Source: Candidatus Polarisedimenticolaceae bacterium (lineage in GTDB: Bacteria > Pseudomonadota > Gammaproteobacteria > Chromatiales > Chromatiaceae). From it: a stretch of 64,000 nucleotides of DNA. Both the position numbers and the translations under genes were made by a program. The stretch's first letter is position 1. Every line of letters begins with the position of its first letter. Positions 33,992-43,431 of the stretch are shown here, piece by piece. Where the stretch lies: the NCBI GenBank assembly GCA_021648685.1, contig JAKISI010000008.1, positions 1-64,000 of the forward strand, given 5' to 3'. The notes under the pieces are model-generated. The model ran no database searches. It was not told the origin of the DNA and saw only the letters and a list, made by a program, of their open reading frames with translations.

Positions 33992-34965
33992 TGGCGCCTG
34001 ACTATAATTCAAAAATCTACCTGGCTGGCCATGCAGGTATGGTGGGGTCAGCCATCATGCGGCGTCTGCTGTTGGATGGATATAAAAACATCATTACCCG
34101 AAGCCGCACCGAGTTAGACCTGACAAACCAACAGGCCGTGCGTGATTTTTTTATGCAGGAAAAGCCAGAGTATGTTTTTCTGGCAGCAGCGCGGGTGGGA
34201 GGGATTCAGGCGAACAACAGCCAGCCTGCCGAGTTTATCTATCAAAACATGATGATAGAGGCCAATGTCATTGATGCGGCCTGGCGAGCCAATACAGAGC
34301 GACTGCTGTTTTTGGGTAGCTCCTGTATATACCCGCGCATGGCTGAGCAACCCATGTCTGAATCGGCACTTCTGACTGGCCCGCTAGAGCCAACCAATGA
34401 ACCCTACGCCATTGCCAAGATTGCCGGTATAAAACTGTGTGAATCCTATAATCGGCAATATGGCACAGACTACCGCTCCGTGATGCCGACCAATCTTTAT
34501 GGGCCGCAAGATAACTACAATTTAACAGGCAGCCATGTTATCCCTGCGCTATTAAGAAAATTCCATGAGGCAAAAACAGGCAGCCAACCGACTGTTACTG
34601 TATGGGGCAGCGGAAGCCCAAAGCGCGAGTTTTTATATGTAGATGATATGGCCGATGCCTGCCTGTTTGTAATGGCGCTGGATAAGCAGTGCTATTTAGC
34701 ACAGACTAAACCCATGCTGTCACACCTGAATATTGGTACAGGTAGCGATGTCACCATTGCGGCGTTGGCTGAAGAGATTGGCAAGGTTGTTGGATTCAAA
34801 GGCAAGATTGTCTTTGATAAAACAAAACCGGATGGTGCACCGCGTAAACTATTGAATGTAAGCGCGCTGCAACAGCTTGGATGGTATGCAAAAACGGCGT
34901 TGCCGGATGGGCTTACTGAAGCCTACAGCTGGTTTCTTCAAAACAAAAGCAGCCTGCGCTGCTGA
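33991..34965 (+). CDS. fcl: GDP-L-fucose synthase
   Basis: The epimerase-reductase that turns GDP-4-keto-6-deoxymannose into GDP-L-fucose. The 324-residue protein shows [18 protein letters not shown] (NADP site), [34 protein letters not shown] (catalytic Ser/Cys), [20 protein letters not shown] (Tyr-x3-Lys) and YGPQDNYN. Length and motifs match functional enzymes. The ATG at 33991 shares one base with the gmd stop; a GTG at 33988 is the other option. The AAA ATPase starts 34 bases downstream in the same direction. Confidence 0.95.
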   Translation: MAPDYNSKIYLAGHAGMVGSAIMRRLLLDGYKNIITRSRTELDLTNQQAVRDFFMQEKPEYVFLAAARVGGIQANNSQPAEFIYQNMMIEANVIDAAWRANTERLLFLGSSCIYPRMAEQPMSESALLTGPLEPTNEPYAIAKIAGIKLCESYNRQYGTDYRSVMPTNLYGPQDNYNLTGSHVIPALLRKFHEAKTGSQPTVTVWGSGSPKREFLYVDDMADACLFVMALDKQCYLAQTKPMLSHLNIGTGSDVTIAALAEEIGKVVGFKGKIVFDKTKPDGAPRKLLNVSALQQLGWYAKTALPDGLTEAYSWFLQNKSSLRC

Positions 34966-34999
34966 TTTTATTAACGTCAAAACAGATAGGAAACAGGCA

Positions 35000-36499
35000 A
35001 TGGCTGAAGTTACTGAAGAGATAGAAAAAGCCATTGCTGGACAATACCCCATAATATATCTCAATAGCGTAGAAGAGAGTCGTGTAATCAACCTGCTGCG
35101 CAAACTTGCAGAAAAACAAGTAAATGATCTGCCGGTTATCACCTGGTCCTGCTCTGCTGGATTGGATGCTAAAGTTGAAGATACGGATGATCCGATAAAG
35201 GCGCTGCAATGGATCATTAAAGAGGGCAGGCCCGGTTTTTATATCATGAAAGACCTGCTGGACTTTGCCGGGCAGCCACAGGTCGATCGATTATTGCGAG
35301 ATGCCTATGAAAAATTCTGCAAACACAGTGATCTGTATATATTTATAGTTTCAGCAGATAGAAAGATCCCGCATTCAATACGCAGTGATATATTCCAGAT
35401 CAATGTAAGTCTGCCAAGTCAGGCAGAGATATTATCTCACTTGCAAGAGTTACAAAATGGTAATGCAGATAGAAAGCTGCGCAATGAGGCACTAAAAGAG
35501 ATTTCACTTGCACTCTGCGGCCTTACTCTAAAGGATGCAACACATCTGATGCATCAAATTAACCACTGTGAAAAAATCACCACGGCGATTGTTTCTGATC
35601 TGATTAATGAGAGTAAAAAACGACTTGTGGCAAGCGGGGGGGCAACCTGTCTGGAGTATGTCCCTGTCAATTTCAGTATTGATCAGGTGGGTGGTCTTGG
35701 CCGGCTGAAAGAGTGGATCAACATAAGAAAAAACCTCTTCACCCAAAAGGCACAGCTCAGTGGTATGCCGATACCCAGAGGCATCCTCATCATGGGTATC
35801 AGTGGCTGCGGTAAAAGCATGTGTGCCAAGGTTGTAGCCAACAGCTGGAAGGTGCCTCTTTTCAGGTTGGATATGAATCTTATCTTCTCGCAAATGCACG
35901 GCAGCCCAGAGGCCGCCTTCCACAAGGTGACACAAATAGTAGAGCGTGCCGCACCTGCTGTACTCTGGATTGATGAGATAGAGAATGGCCTGGGTCTGCT
36001 TGAGAGTGGCAATGCTAATCAATCGCATGTCTTCTCAGCCTTCTTGACCTGGATGCAGGAGAAATCACCGCTTGTCTTTGTGGCGGCAACAGCCAACCGG
36101 ATTGAGTCATTGCCTGCGGAACTTATTCGCAAAGGACGTTTTGATCAGGTCTTTTTTTGTGATCTGCCAGATGATGAAGAGCGTGCAGAGATTTTAAAGA
36201 TCCACCTTAAAGCCAATCGGCAAAATCCTGATGACTTTGATATTGCACGCCTTACAAAAATCACCAAAGAGTGGAATGCAGCAGAGATAGAACAGGCAGT
36301 CAATGGTGGACGCATTGATGCAAGCAGTCAAAACCATCCATTCACCACCAAAGATATTGCCAAACATATTGATACCATAGTGCCGTTATCAGAGACCATG
36401 AAAGAGCAGACAAAAAGAATCAGAGATTGGGCCTGGGACAGAGCTACCCCGGCATCAAAAGGCAAAGGCAGAGAGCTTTCATTTAATGAAGATGGCTGA
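35000..36499 (+). CDS. Ycf46-like AAA ATPase
   Basis: A 499-residue AAA+ ATPase of the Ycf46-like group. The N-terminal region (residues 5-170) includes [20 protein letters not shown] and [16 protein letters not shown], the group's own domain. The AAA core has Walker A GISGCGKS (Lys272), Walker B VLWIDEIE (Asp325, Glu326), and an Arg-rich second region ([14 protein letters not shown]), with the sensor and lid helices after it. The chloroplast and cyanobacterial Ycf46 is linked to CO2 and photosynthesis regulation; the role in heterotrophs is unknown. The start at 35000 was chosen because the upstream frame overlaps fcl. A small gene follows after 10 bases. The region is AT-richer than neighbours. 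Confidence 0.85.
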   Translation: MAEVTEEIEKAIAGQYPIIYLNSVEESRVINLLRKLAEKQVNDLPVITWSCSAGLDAKVEDTDDPIKALQWIIKEGRPGFYIMKDLLDFAGQPQVDRLLRDAYEKFCKHSDLYIFIVSADRKIPHSIRSDIFQINVSLPSQAEILSHLQELQNGNADRKLRNEALKEISLALCGLTLKDATHLMHQINHCEKITTAIVSDLINESKKRLVASGGATCLEYVPVNFSIDQVGGLGRLKEWINIRKNLFTQKAQLSGMPIPRGILIMGISGCGKSMCAKVVANSWKVPLFRLDMNLIFSQMHGSPEAAFHKVTQIVERAAPAVLWIDEIENGLGLLESGNANQSHVFSAFLTWMQEKSPLVFVAATANRIESLPAELIRKGRFDQVFFCDLPDDEERAEILKIHLKANRQNPDDFDIARLTKITKEWNAAEIEQAVNGGRIDASSQNHPFTTKDIAKHIDTIVPLSETMKEQTKRIRDWAWDRATPASKGKGRELSFNEDG

Positions 36500-36509
36500 T
36501 TGAGATGAA

Positions 36510-36902
36510 ATGAATTTATTAAAGCAACTGCTGGCGGCGCTGTTTGAGTGGATCAGGCAGCAACTAGGCTGCTCCAAAAAGATGGATGTGGCATGGGAGC
36601 CATATCTGAAAGAAGATTCAAACTCACTATCACGGTTTCAAAACCACTGTAGTGAAGAGTTGCAAAAGGCACTCTTCTATCTTGACGGTATAAAAAACAG
36701 CAAGGTTGCAGAAGAGAGGGGTGAGAAATATATCACTGGCGTTATACCAAAAACAAAAATCGAATACCGAATCTACCGTGATGCCGTGCAAATTGGCACC
36801 TATTACTATCTGGACAGGCAGGCATTTAAAACCCCGGAGCTGTTGATATCCTCATTTGTTAAAATGGTTAAAGAGTCAACAAAAACCGGGGAGGAGTATT
36901 GA
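36510..36902 (+). CDS. Small unknown protein following the AAA ATPase
   Basis: A 130-residue soluble protein. Residues 1-21 (MNLLKQLLAALFEWIRQQLG) form an amphipathic helix that could bind a membrane or partner. The rest alternates helices and strands (CSEELQKALFYLDGIK, YITGVIPKTKIEYRIYRDAV, FKTPELLISSFVKMVKES) with no known motif. The gene begins 10 bases after the ATPase stop, so it is probably translated from the same message and may be the ATPase's partner or substrate adaptor; that is inference. No homologue family was recognised. Confidence 0.65.
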   Translation: MNLLKQLLAALFEWIRQQLGCSKKMDVAWEPYLKEDSNSLSRFQNHCSEELQKALFYLDGIKNSKVAEERGEKYITGVIPKTKIEYRIYRDAVQIGTYYYLDRQAFKTPELLISSFVKMVKESTKTGEEY

Positions 36903-36940
36903 ATTCATCTAAATTATTATGTCAATAATCCCCTGGATGA

Positions 36941-39610
36941 TTAAGAGAACTTTTGGTAATACTCCTCAAACTCATCAGCGGGCAGTGGCCTGGAGAAGAG
37001 GAACCCCTGTACCCTGTCGCAGCCAATGTTCTTTAGAAAATTGAGCTGCTCATCTGTTTCAACACCTTCGGCTATTGTCTTCTTGTTCAAGCTTTTGGAC
37101 ATGGAGACAATGGCACTGGAGATGGCAATATCCTCTTCATTGTGCGGCAGGTTCCTGATAAAGGCACGATCGATCTTCAATGCGTAGACAGGCAGCTTCT
37201 TCAGGTAAAAGAGCGAGGAGTAGCCGGTGCCAAAGTCATCGATGGATGAGAGTATTCCGTGTTCACCAAGCACCTTAAGACCGCTCTCTACTACGCTGAG
37301 ATTCTCCATAATCAGTGATTCTGTCACTTCCACATGCAACAGATTTGGGTCGATCCCAGAAGAGATGACCGTATCAACCAGAGAGGTGAAAAAATTGCTG
37401 TTTCTAGTAATCTGTTTGGTGGAGATGTTGATGGCGACGGCCAGCTCGATCTGCCGCTCTCCCCAGGCTTTGATCTGTCGACAGCTCTCTTCGATAACCC
37501 ACTGACCTATCTCCTCGATCAAGTAGGACTCCTCCAGTATCGGGATGAAATCGTTTGGACTGATCAGCCCTTTTTCAGGATGCATCCATCGTATCAACGC
37601 CTCTGCGCCGCATATCTCCATGCTGCGCAAATCGATCTGCGGTTGATAAAAAAGTCTAAACTCTTCGTTATGAATGGCCTTTTTCAGCTCGTTCTGAAAC
37701 CGTATTTTGGATTGATCTGTAGAGTCCATCTCTTCAGCATAAAAGAGATAGGTGTTCCCACCATGGGCCTTGGCTGTTTTGAGTGCTGTTTCCGCCGCCA
37801 TTTTAAGCTCACTTGCACTGTGTGTATCTTTTGGAAAGATGGCGATGCCAGCGCTTAAAGTAAGATAGATCTCCTCCTTGCCAAGGGTGACCGGATGGGT
37901 GGAGAGCTCATTGATCTTCTCAACAAAGTGGCTGATCTCCTCTTTGCATTTGAGGTTGAAGAAGACCAGGGCAAACTCATCGCTGCCATACCGTGCAAGA
38001 ATATCTTCGGGGCGGATGATCCGCTTCAAATGCTCGGCCACCTTGAGGAGAACCGTGTCGCCAAAACCATAACCGAAGGTGTCGTTGATCAGCTTAAACT
38101 GATCGATATCGACCAGTACGGTGGCGAATACCTCTTTTTGGTAATTGGCACTGTAGACCGCCATTTCAAGACGCTCCTTGAAAAGGTGCCGGTTTGGCAG
38201 GCGCGTCAGTAGGTCAAAATTGGTCAGGAACTCAAGATGCTCCTTGTTCTCCATGGTTGTGATGGCATAGGAGATGTCATTGGCGATCTCTTTGAACAGA
38301 TGGATCTCATCACCACTAAATGAGTCAACCTCATTGGAGTAAACTTTGAGAATGGCGCGGATCTCTCTGCCATAGTAAAGCGGGATGCTGATGAACTCCT
38401 TTTCTCGCCAGATCGGGATGGTCAGCTTCTCATGTATGAACATGCCATCTTTAATGTGTGCTTCAGCCTCGTGACCATCCTTCTTTAACTTCTCAATAAG
38501 CGACTCGATGTTGTTGTTCATTGAGGCTTCCAGATCAGCTTCGATATTCTCGTAAAAATAGGCGGCCTTGCAGTAGGCTACAGGATTGACATGCTCTTCA
38601 TCCTCTATTTCAGCAATCCATGCAAACTTGAAACCGCCCTCTTCGACAATGATTCGGCAAATCGACTGATAGAGTTCGTCACTATTGAGCGCACGTATGA
38701 TCTCCCCATTCACTTCGCTCAAGACACGGTAGAGTCGATTGATGCGTGAGAGCTTCTTTTGTGTGGAGAGCCGATCCTTTATGTCTCGAACGATTTTGAC
38801 AATATAGATGTCGTCATCCAGCTCAAACTGTGCATAGGTTGCCTCTACAGGCTGATACTCACCGCTTTTATGATTGAGAATATACAGTTCTGGAATCAAC
38901 CCGTGCTGCCCTGTCGCTCCCCTCTTCAGGGTCTTTTTAATAATCTTTCTAAATTCGGGAGGGTGGAGTGTAAAGACCTCTCTGCCGATGAGATCAGCGC
39001 GGTTCAATGCCGTAAACTCTTCGATTCGACGGTTAACCTCAATGATATTCAGGGTCTTTGCATCGAGTATCACAACCCCGTCGCGCATAGCATCAATCAC
39101 AGTGCCATATTTGCGATAGAGTTTTTTAAAACGGTTCTTGTCCTCATAGAAATAGGTCTCCATGATGAGACTGGTGTCAAATAGCAGCATCTTATTTAAC
39201 ACCGATGTTACAGCTACCATTTCATCTTTGAATTTGGGTTCTATTGTTGAGACAAGAGCACTGTAATACTCGGAAAATGCGGCCACATAGTGCTCAGGCT
39301 TTACCCCTGAGTGGTAAAAGGCATAACCAAGTAAAAACCGGTTTGCAGCATATTCAGAGTTGTATGGGCCATTAAGCATTTGGAAGAAATACTCCTCCTG
39401 TATGCTGCCCACTTTTTTTCTTATCTGCTGATAGATGTCCGGTGCTATCAATCGCTGGAGGGTTTTCAAAAAGGTGAATGCCACCTCATCTTTTACTTGC
39501 ATAAATGCGAGGGCTACTCGTTTCAACAGCTCTTTTTCCCTGCTCTTTATATTCAGGGCATTAAGCCGCTTGGCTACCTCAGTGCTGTCCATATTTATCC
39601 CTTTCATCAT
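36941..39610 (-). CDS. Protoglobin-PAS-GAF-GGDEF-EAL signalling protein
   Basis: An 889-residue cytoplasmic c-di-GMP enzyme. Residues 10-170 form a globin-coupled-sensor-type domain with proximal-heme His100 in LLGYAFYHSGVKPEHYVAAF, expected to bind O2 or NO. PAS (about 175-290), GAF (about 310-460), GGDEF (470-620) and EAL (640-885) follow. The diguanylate motif is degenerate at one position (YGSDEF) but keeps the RxxD inhibitory site (RPED) just upstream. The phosphodiesterase core has GAEALIRWMHPEKG, ISTKQI, IDDFGTGYSS and LKIDR, all intact, so c-di-GMP breakdown is the likelier output. The start has GGAGG upstream. Confidence 0.9.
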   Translation of the reverse strand: MMKGINMDSTEVAKRLNALNIKSREKELLKRVALAFMQVKDEVAFTFLKTLQRLIAPDIYQQIRKKVGSIQEEYFFQMLNGPYNSEYAANRFLLGYAFYHSGVKPEHYVAAFSEYYSALVSTIEPKFKDEMVAVTSVLNKMLLFDTSLIMETYFYEDKNRFKKLYRKYGTVIDAMRDGVVILDAKTLNIIEVNRRIEEFTALNRADLIGREVFTLHPPEFRKIIKKTLKRGATGQHGLIPELYILNHKSGEYQPVEATYAQFELDDDIYIVKIVRDIKDRLSTQKKLSRINRLYRVLSEVNGEIIRALNSDELYQSICRIIVEEGGFKFAWIAEIEDEEHVNPVAYCKAAYFYENIEADLEASMNNNIESLIEKLKKDGHEAEAHIKDGMFIHEKLTIPIWREKEFISIPLYYGREIRAILKVYSNEVDSFSGDEIHLFKEIANDISYAITTMENKEHLEFLTNFDLLTRLPNRHLFKERLEMAVYSANYQKEVFATVLVDIDQFKLINDTFGYGFGDTVLLKVAEHLKRIIRPEDILARYGSDEFALVFFNLKCKEEISHFVEKINELSTHPVTLGKEEIYLTLSAGIAIFPKDTHSASELKMAAETALKTAKAHGGNTYLFYAEEMDSTDQSKIRFQNELKKAIHNEEFRLFYQPQIDLRSMEICGAEALIRWMHPEKGLISPNDFIPILEESYLIEEIGQWVIEESCRQIKAWGERQIELAVAINISTKQITRNSNFFTSLVDTVISSGIDPNLLHVEVTESLIMENLSVVESGLKVLGEHGILSSIDDFGTGYSSLFYLKKLPVYALKIDRAFIRNLPHNEEDIAISSAIVSMSKSLNKKTIAEGVETDEQLNFLKNIGCDRVQGFLFSRPLPADEFEEYYQKFS

Positions 39611-39678
39611 AACCCTCCGTTAGTTTAGCTGAGGTTCACGAGACCCACGGCTTTTTTTTGGTTGATCATGGTTGTGTG

Positions 39679-40188
39679 TTATGTCTTGAGTGGCTTTTCC
39701 AAGGTTACTGGGTGGTTTTTGCCATCTTCTTGCCACTGAGCCGCTGCCCGGTGTTTGGCTGCAATAAAAGCGCTGTGGGGCACATATATCAGCTCTGAAA
39801 TCTTGCGTACCAGATGATCTTCATATTTGTTGATCTGCCCATCGGCATAGGCAACCTGCCACAGGTGTTCGACAATATCGATTTTCTCTTCTGCCGAGAA
39901 GTGGCTGTTGATCAGTGAGGTAAAGCAGTGATAGTCAATCGCCTGTTCGGCCTCTTGTTCAGCGAGCTGGATGAGCTTTTTGGTTTCATTGCCAGTGAGT
40001 GTGAATCGTTGGCTGATAAGCTTTCTGACCAGTTGCTTCTCATTCTCGTCGATCTCATCATCCATCCGCATCATCTCAAACAGTAGCGCTGCTGTGGCCA
40101 GTTGCAGGCTGTGTTCCCTTTCTGCATCGCTGTTTGATTGGGCTGTGGCTATATTCTGTTCAAAGAATTGCTGAATGGCTCGTAGCAT
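39679..40188 (-). CDS. TerB-family protein
   Basis: A 169-residue helical protein of the TerB/tellurite-resistance fold. The core pattern LATAALLFEMMRMDDEIDEN with the acidic D-x-E-I-D-E-N-E metal-binding loop and the later LWQVAYADGQINKYEDHLVR are the two characteristic helix-loop repeats. Such proteins occur in stress and phage-defence associated modules as well as alone. No other ter genes are nearby, so a general role is more likely than tellurite resistance. It is divergent from the ABC-F gene at 40261. Confidence 0.85.
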   Translation of the reverse strand: MLRAIQQFFEQNIATAQSNSDAEREHSLQLATAALLFEMMRMDDEIDENEKQLVRKLISQRFTLTGNETKKLIQLAEQEAEQAIDYHCFTSLINSHFSAEEKIDIVEHLWQVAYADGQINKYEDHLVRKISELIYVPHSAFIAAKHRAAAQWQEDGKNHPVTLEKPLKT

Positions 40189-40260
40189 GGCTTTTGGCGT
40201 CGCCTATTGAAATAGATATCTGTATTCTACATATAATGCGGTTAGGGTAAACTCTGCGCC

Positions 40261-42171
40261 ATGTTGAAATGTACCCATCTGTCACTGCGTCGTGGAACCA
40301 AGCTTCTCTTTGAAAACGCCTCTTTTACCGTCCATCCGGGGCAAAAAGTGGGTGTCACGGGGGCAAATGGTACCGGTAAATCGAGCCTTTTCTCTTTGAT
40401 ACAGCATGAGCTGCATGCGGATGCGGGTGATCTTTACCTGCCGCAGAAATGGGTGGTTGCCCATGTGGCGCAGGAGACCCCGGCAGTTGATCGGCATGCG
40501 ATTGAATATGTGATGGATGGGGATGTTGAGCTGCGCATGGTTCAAACCCGGCTGGCCGCCGCAGAGCAGTCCGATGATGGTCACAGGGTGGCGGAGCTGC
40601 ATGCCCAGCTTGAGGTGATTGGTGGCTACAATGTACGCGCCCGGGCTGCCCGGCTGATGCGCGGGCTGGGTTTTAGGTCAGACCAGGAGGAGCTGCCGGT
40701 GCAGGAGTTCTCTGGTGGCTGGCGCATGCGGTTGAATCTGGCTCAGGCACTGATCTGCCGCTCGGATCTGCTGCTGCTGGATGAGCCGACCAACCATCTG
40801 GATCTGGATGCGGTGATCTGGCTGGAGGAGTGGCTCTGTCGCTACCCAGGCACGCTGCTGCTGATCTCGCATGACCGGGATTTTCTGGATGCAGTGGTTA
40901 CGCAGATTGCGCATGTTGAGCAGCAGAGTGTCCAGCTCTACAGCGGCAACTACTCCGATTTTGAGGTGATTCGCGCCCAGCGCCTGGCCAATCAGCAGGC
41001 CAGTTATGAGAAGCAGCAGCGGGAGGTTGCGCATCTGCACAGCTATATCGACCGTTTTCGGGCCAAGGCCACCAAGGCGCGGCAGGCGCAGAGCCGCATC
41101 AAGGCGCTGGAGCGGATGGAGCAGATTGCCCCGGCGCATCTGGACTCCCCGTTTCATTTTGGCTTTAAACCATCGGACAAGATCCCCAATCCGCTGTTGC
41201 GACTGGAAGATGCCGATGTCGGCTATGGCCAGAGCAAAATCCTCGAAGGGGTCAATCTGGGGCTGCGACCGGGTGATCGAATCGGCCTTCTGGGGCCAAA
41301 TGGGGCGGGCAAATCGACCCTGATCAAGCTGCTGTCGGGTGAGCTATCCCCACTGGCGGGCAAGTGCTTTCCGGCGGCTGAACTAAAAACAGGCTACTTT
41401 GCACAGCATCAGCTGGAACAGCTACGGCTGGATGACAGCCCGCTGGATCATCTGCAACGACTGGCCCCCAAAGATAGTGAGCAATCACTTAGAAGCTTTA
41501 TTGGTGGCTTTGGGTTCGTGGGTGACCGGGCATTGGAACCTGTCGCACCCCTTTCGGGTGGAGAGAAGGCGCGACTGGTGCTGGCGCTGCTGGTCTTTCA
41601 GCGCCCCAATCTGCTGCTGCTGGATGAGCCGACCAACCACCTTGATCTGGAGATGCGCCATGCGCTTAGTCTGGCATTGCAGGGGTTTGAAGGCGCCATG
41701 GTGATTGTCTCGCACGACCGCCATCTGCTGCGCACCACGACAGATCAGCTGCTGCTGGTATCCGGGGGGAAGGTGGATGAATTTTCAGGGGCGCTGGATG
41801 ATTATCCAGCCTGGTTGATGGAAAACCGAACTGCGGTGGAAGAGAAGGTGGAGGTCGGGTTGGGGGAGAACAGTGCCATAGCACGCAGAGAGCGCAAGCA
41901 GCAGGAGGCTGAAAATCGCCGTCTGCTACAACCCTTGCGAAAAAAGCTGAAGGTGCTGGAAAAAGAGCTGGATCGCCTGAACCAGCAGCAGCAGCAGCTG
42001 GAGCAGCAGCTTGCAGAGCCCGGGATCTATGCCAGTGAGCAAAAAGGGAGACTCAAACAAATGCTTACAGAAAAAGCGGAAATTGATCAACAGCTTATGC
42101 GTGTAGAAGAGCAGTGGCTGGAGGTGGGCGAGGCGATAGATGTGGCAGAGCAGCAGCTGGAACCGACTTGA
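40261..42171 (+). CDS. ABC-F family ATPase, YheS-like
   Basis: A 636-residue soluble protein with two ABC ATPase domains and no membrane segment. The first domain has Walker A GANGTGKSSL, signature FSGGWRMRLNLAQAL and Walker B LLLLDEPTNHLDLD; the second has GPNGAGKSTL, LSGGEKARLVLALL and LLLLDEPTNHLDLE. An inter-domain linker (the ribosome P-site tRNA interaction motif) and a C-terminal coiled coil (about 560-630) complete the ABC-F pattern, with YheS as the closest match by layout and length. These proteins bind the ribosomal E site to modulate translation. Confidence 0.92.
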   Translation: MLKCTHLSLRRGTKLLFENASFTVHPGQKVGVTGANGTGKSSLFSLIQHELHADAGDLYLPQKWVVAHVAQETPAVDRHAIEYVMDGDVELRMVQTRLAAAEQSDDGHRVAELHAQLEVIGGYNVRARAARLMRGLGFRSDQEELPVQEFSGGWRMRLNLAQALICRSDLLLLDEPTNHLDLDAVIWLEEWLCRYPGTLLLISHDRDFLDAVVTQIAHVEQQSVQLYSGNYSDFEVIRAQRLANQQASYEKQQREVAHLHSYIDRFRAKATKARQAQSRIKALERMEQIAPAHLDSPFHFGFKPSDKIPNPLLRLEDADVGYGQSKILEGVNLGLRPGDRIGLLGPNGAGKSTLIKLLSGELSPLAGKCFPAAELKTGYFAQHQLEQLRLDDSPLDHLQRLAPKDSEQSLRSFIGGFGFVGDRALEPVAPLSGGEKARLVLALLVFQRPNLLLLDEPTNHLDLEMRHALSLALQGFEGAMVIVSHDRHLLRTTTDQLLLVSGGKVDEFSGALDDYPAWLMENRTAVEEKVEVGLGENSAIARRERKQQEAENRRLLQPLRKKLKVLEKELDRLNQQQQQLEQQLAEPGIYASEQKGRLKQMLTEKAEIDQQLMRVEEQWLEVGEAIDVAEQQLEPT

Positions 42172-42247
42172 TGATTTGCTTTAAATTTACTGTGACCTCT
42201 GCCGCTAAAAGAGATTATGTGAATAAAGCAAAAGAGGGTTGGTAACT

Positions 42248-43360
42248 ATGGATATCGTTCCATATCTAAGATTGATGGTGCAGAAGAACGCCTCAGACCT
42301 GTTTTTTAGTACAGGCGCTCCGCCTAATCTGAAGACTGAAGGACTCACCATGCCGATTGGTGATGCCAAAATGGGGCCAGGGCAGGTTAAAAAACTGGCC
42401 TACTCCATTATGAAGGATGATCAGATAAAGGAGTTTGAAGCGACCATGGAGGGCAACCTGGCCATCTCCATGAGTGGCCTTGGCCGGTTTCGGGTCAATG
42501 TCTTTCGGCAGCGGGGTGATGCGGCGATGGTCATACGCTACATTAAAGGCAATATCCCCTCGCTTGAAGAGCTTAATCTGCCGCCTGCACTCAAAAAGCT
42601 GATTATGGAGCCGCGTGGACTGATTCTGGTGGTGGGTTCAACCGGCTCTGGTAAATCAACCACGCTGGCCTCGATGATTGATCACAGAAACCGCAATGCG
42701 ACGGGGCATATCCTGACCATTGAAGATCCGGTTGAGTTTTTACACAGCCATAAAAAATCAGTGGTTGATCAACGTGAAGTGGGGCTGGACACTGCCTCCT
42801 ACGAGGTTGCGCTGAAGAATGCCATGCGTGAGGCACCCGATGTGATCCTGATTGGCGAGATCCGGGATCGTGCCACCATGCAGCATGCCATTGCCTATGC
42901 GGAGACTGGCCACCTCTGTATATCCACCCTGCATGCCAATAATGCCAACCAGGCGCTGGATCGTATCGTTAACTTCTTCCCCGATTCCGCCCATCACCAG
43001 CTGTTTATGGATCTCTCCCTGAATCTGAAAGCAGTGATCTCCCAGCGCCTGGTAAAAAGCCTGGATGGCAAACGGGTGCCGGCGGTAGAGATTATGCTGC
43101 TGACCAGCCTGATTGCAGAGATGATCCAAAAGGGTGATGTGCACTCCATCAAAGAGGCGATGGAGCAGGGCAGCCAGCGCGGCATGCAGACCTTTGATCA
43201 GGCACTCTATACGCTCTACAAAGCGGGCAAGATTGAGTTGGATGAGGCTCTGAGCCATGCGGATTCGCGCAACAACCTGTCACTCAAGATCCGGCTTGAT
43301 GAGAGTGCCGATGTCGATTCACCCGACGGGCTCTCTATTTCAGATGACTCATTTGGTTAG
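42248..43360 (+). CDS. pilU: Type IV pilus retraction ATPase PilU
   Basis: A 370-residue hexameric ATPase that works with PilT to retract type IV pili in the cytoplasm. Signatures are KNASDLFFSTGAPPNLKTEG, Walker A GSTGSGKSTTLASMID, the Asp box ILTIEDPVEFLH, Walker B VILIGEIRDRATM and the His box AETGHLCISTLHANNA. Several residues around the N-terminus favour PilU over PilT, and the C-terminal tail after the AAA core is longer than PilT's. The start at 42248 follows the usual N-terminus; three further upstream codons are open. No pilT is nearby in the window. Confidence 0.85.
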   Translation: MDIVPYLRLMVQKNASDLFFSTGAPPNLKTEGLTMPIGDAKMGPGQVKKLAYSIMKDDQIKEFEATMEGNLAISMSGLGRFRVNVFRQRGDAAMVIRYIKGNIPSLEELNLPPALKKLIMEPRGLILVVGSTGSGKSTTLASMIDHRNRNATGHILTIEDPVEFLHSHKKSVVDQREVGLDTASYEVALKNAMREAPDVILIGEIRDRATMQHAIAYAETGHLCISTLHANNANQALDRIVNFFPDSAHHQLFMDLSLNLKAVISQRLVKSLDGKRVPAVEIMLLTSLIAEMIQKGDVHSIKEAMEQGSQRGMQTFDQALYTLYKAGKIELDEALSHADSRNNLSLKIRLDESADVDSPDGLSISDDSFG

Positions 43361-43431
43361 CCCACTCCGCATTTCTTGCTGTATTGCTGTAAAATAGCGT
43401 CCCTTTCCCCTAAAACCAATGGGCTGTGCTC

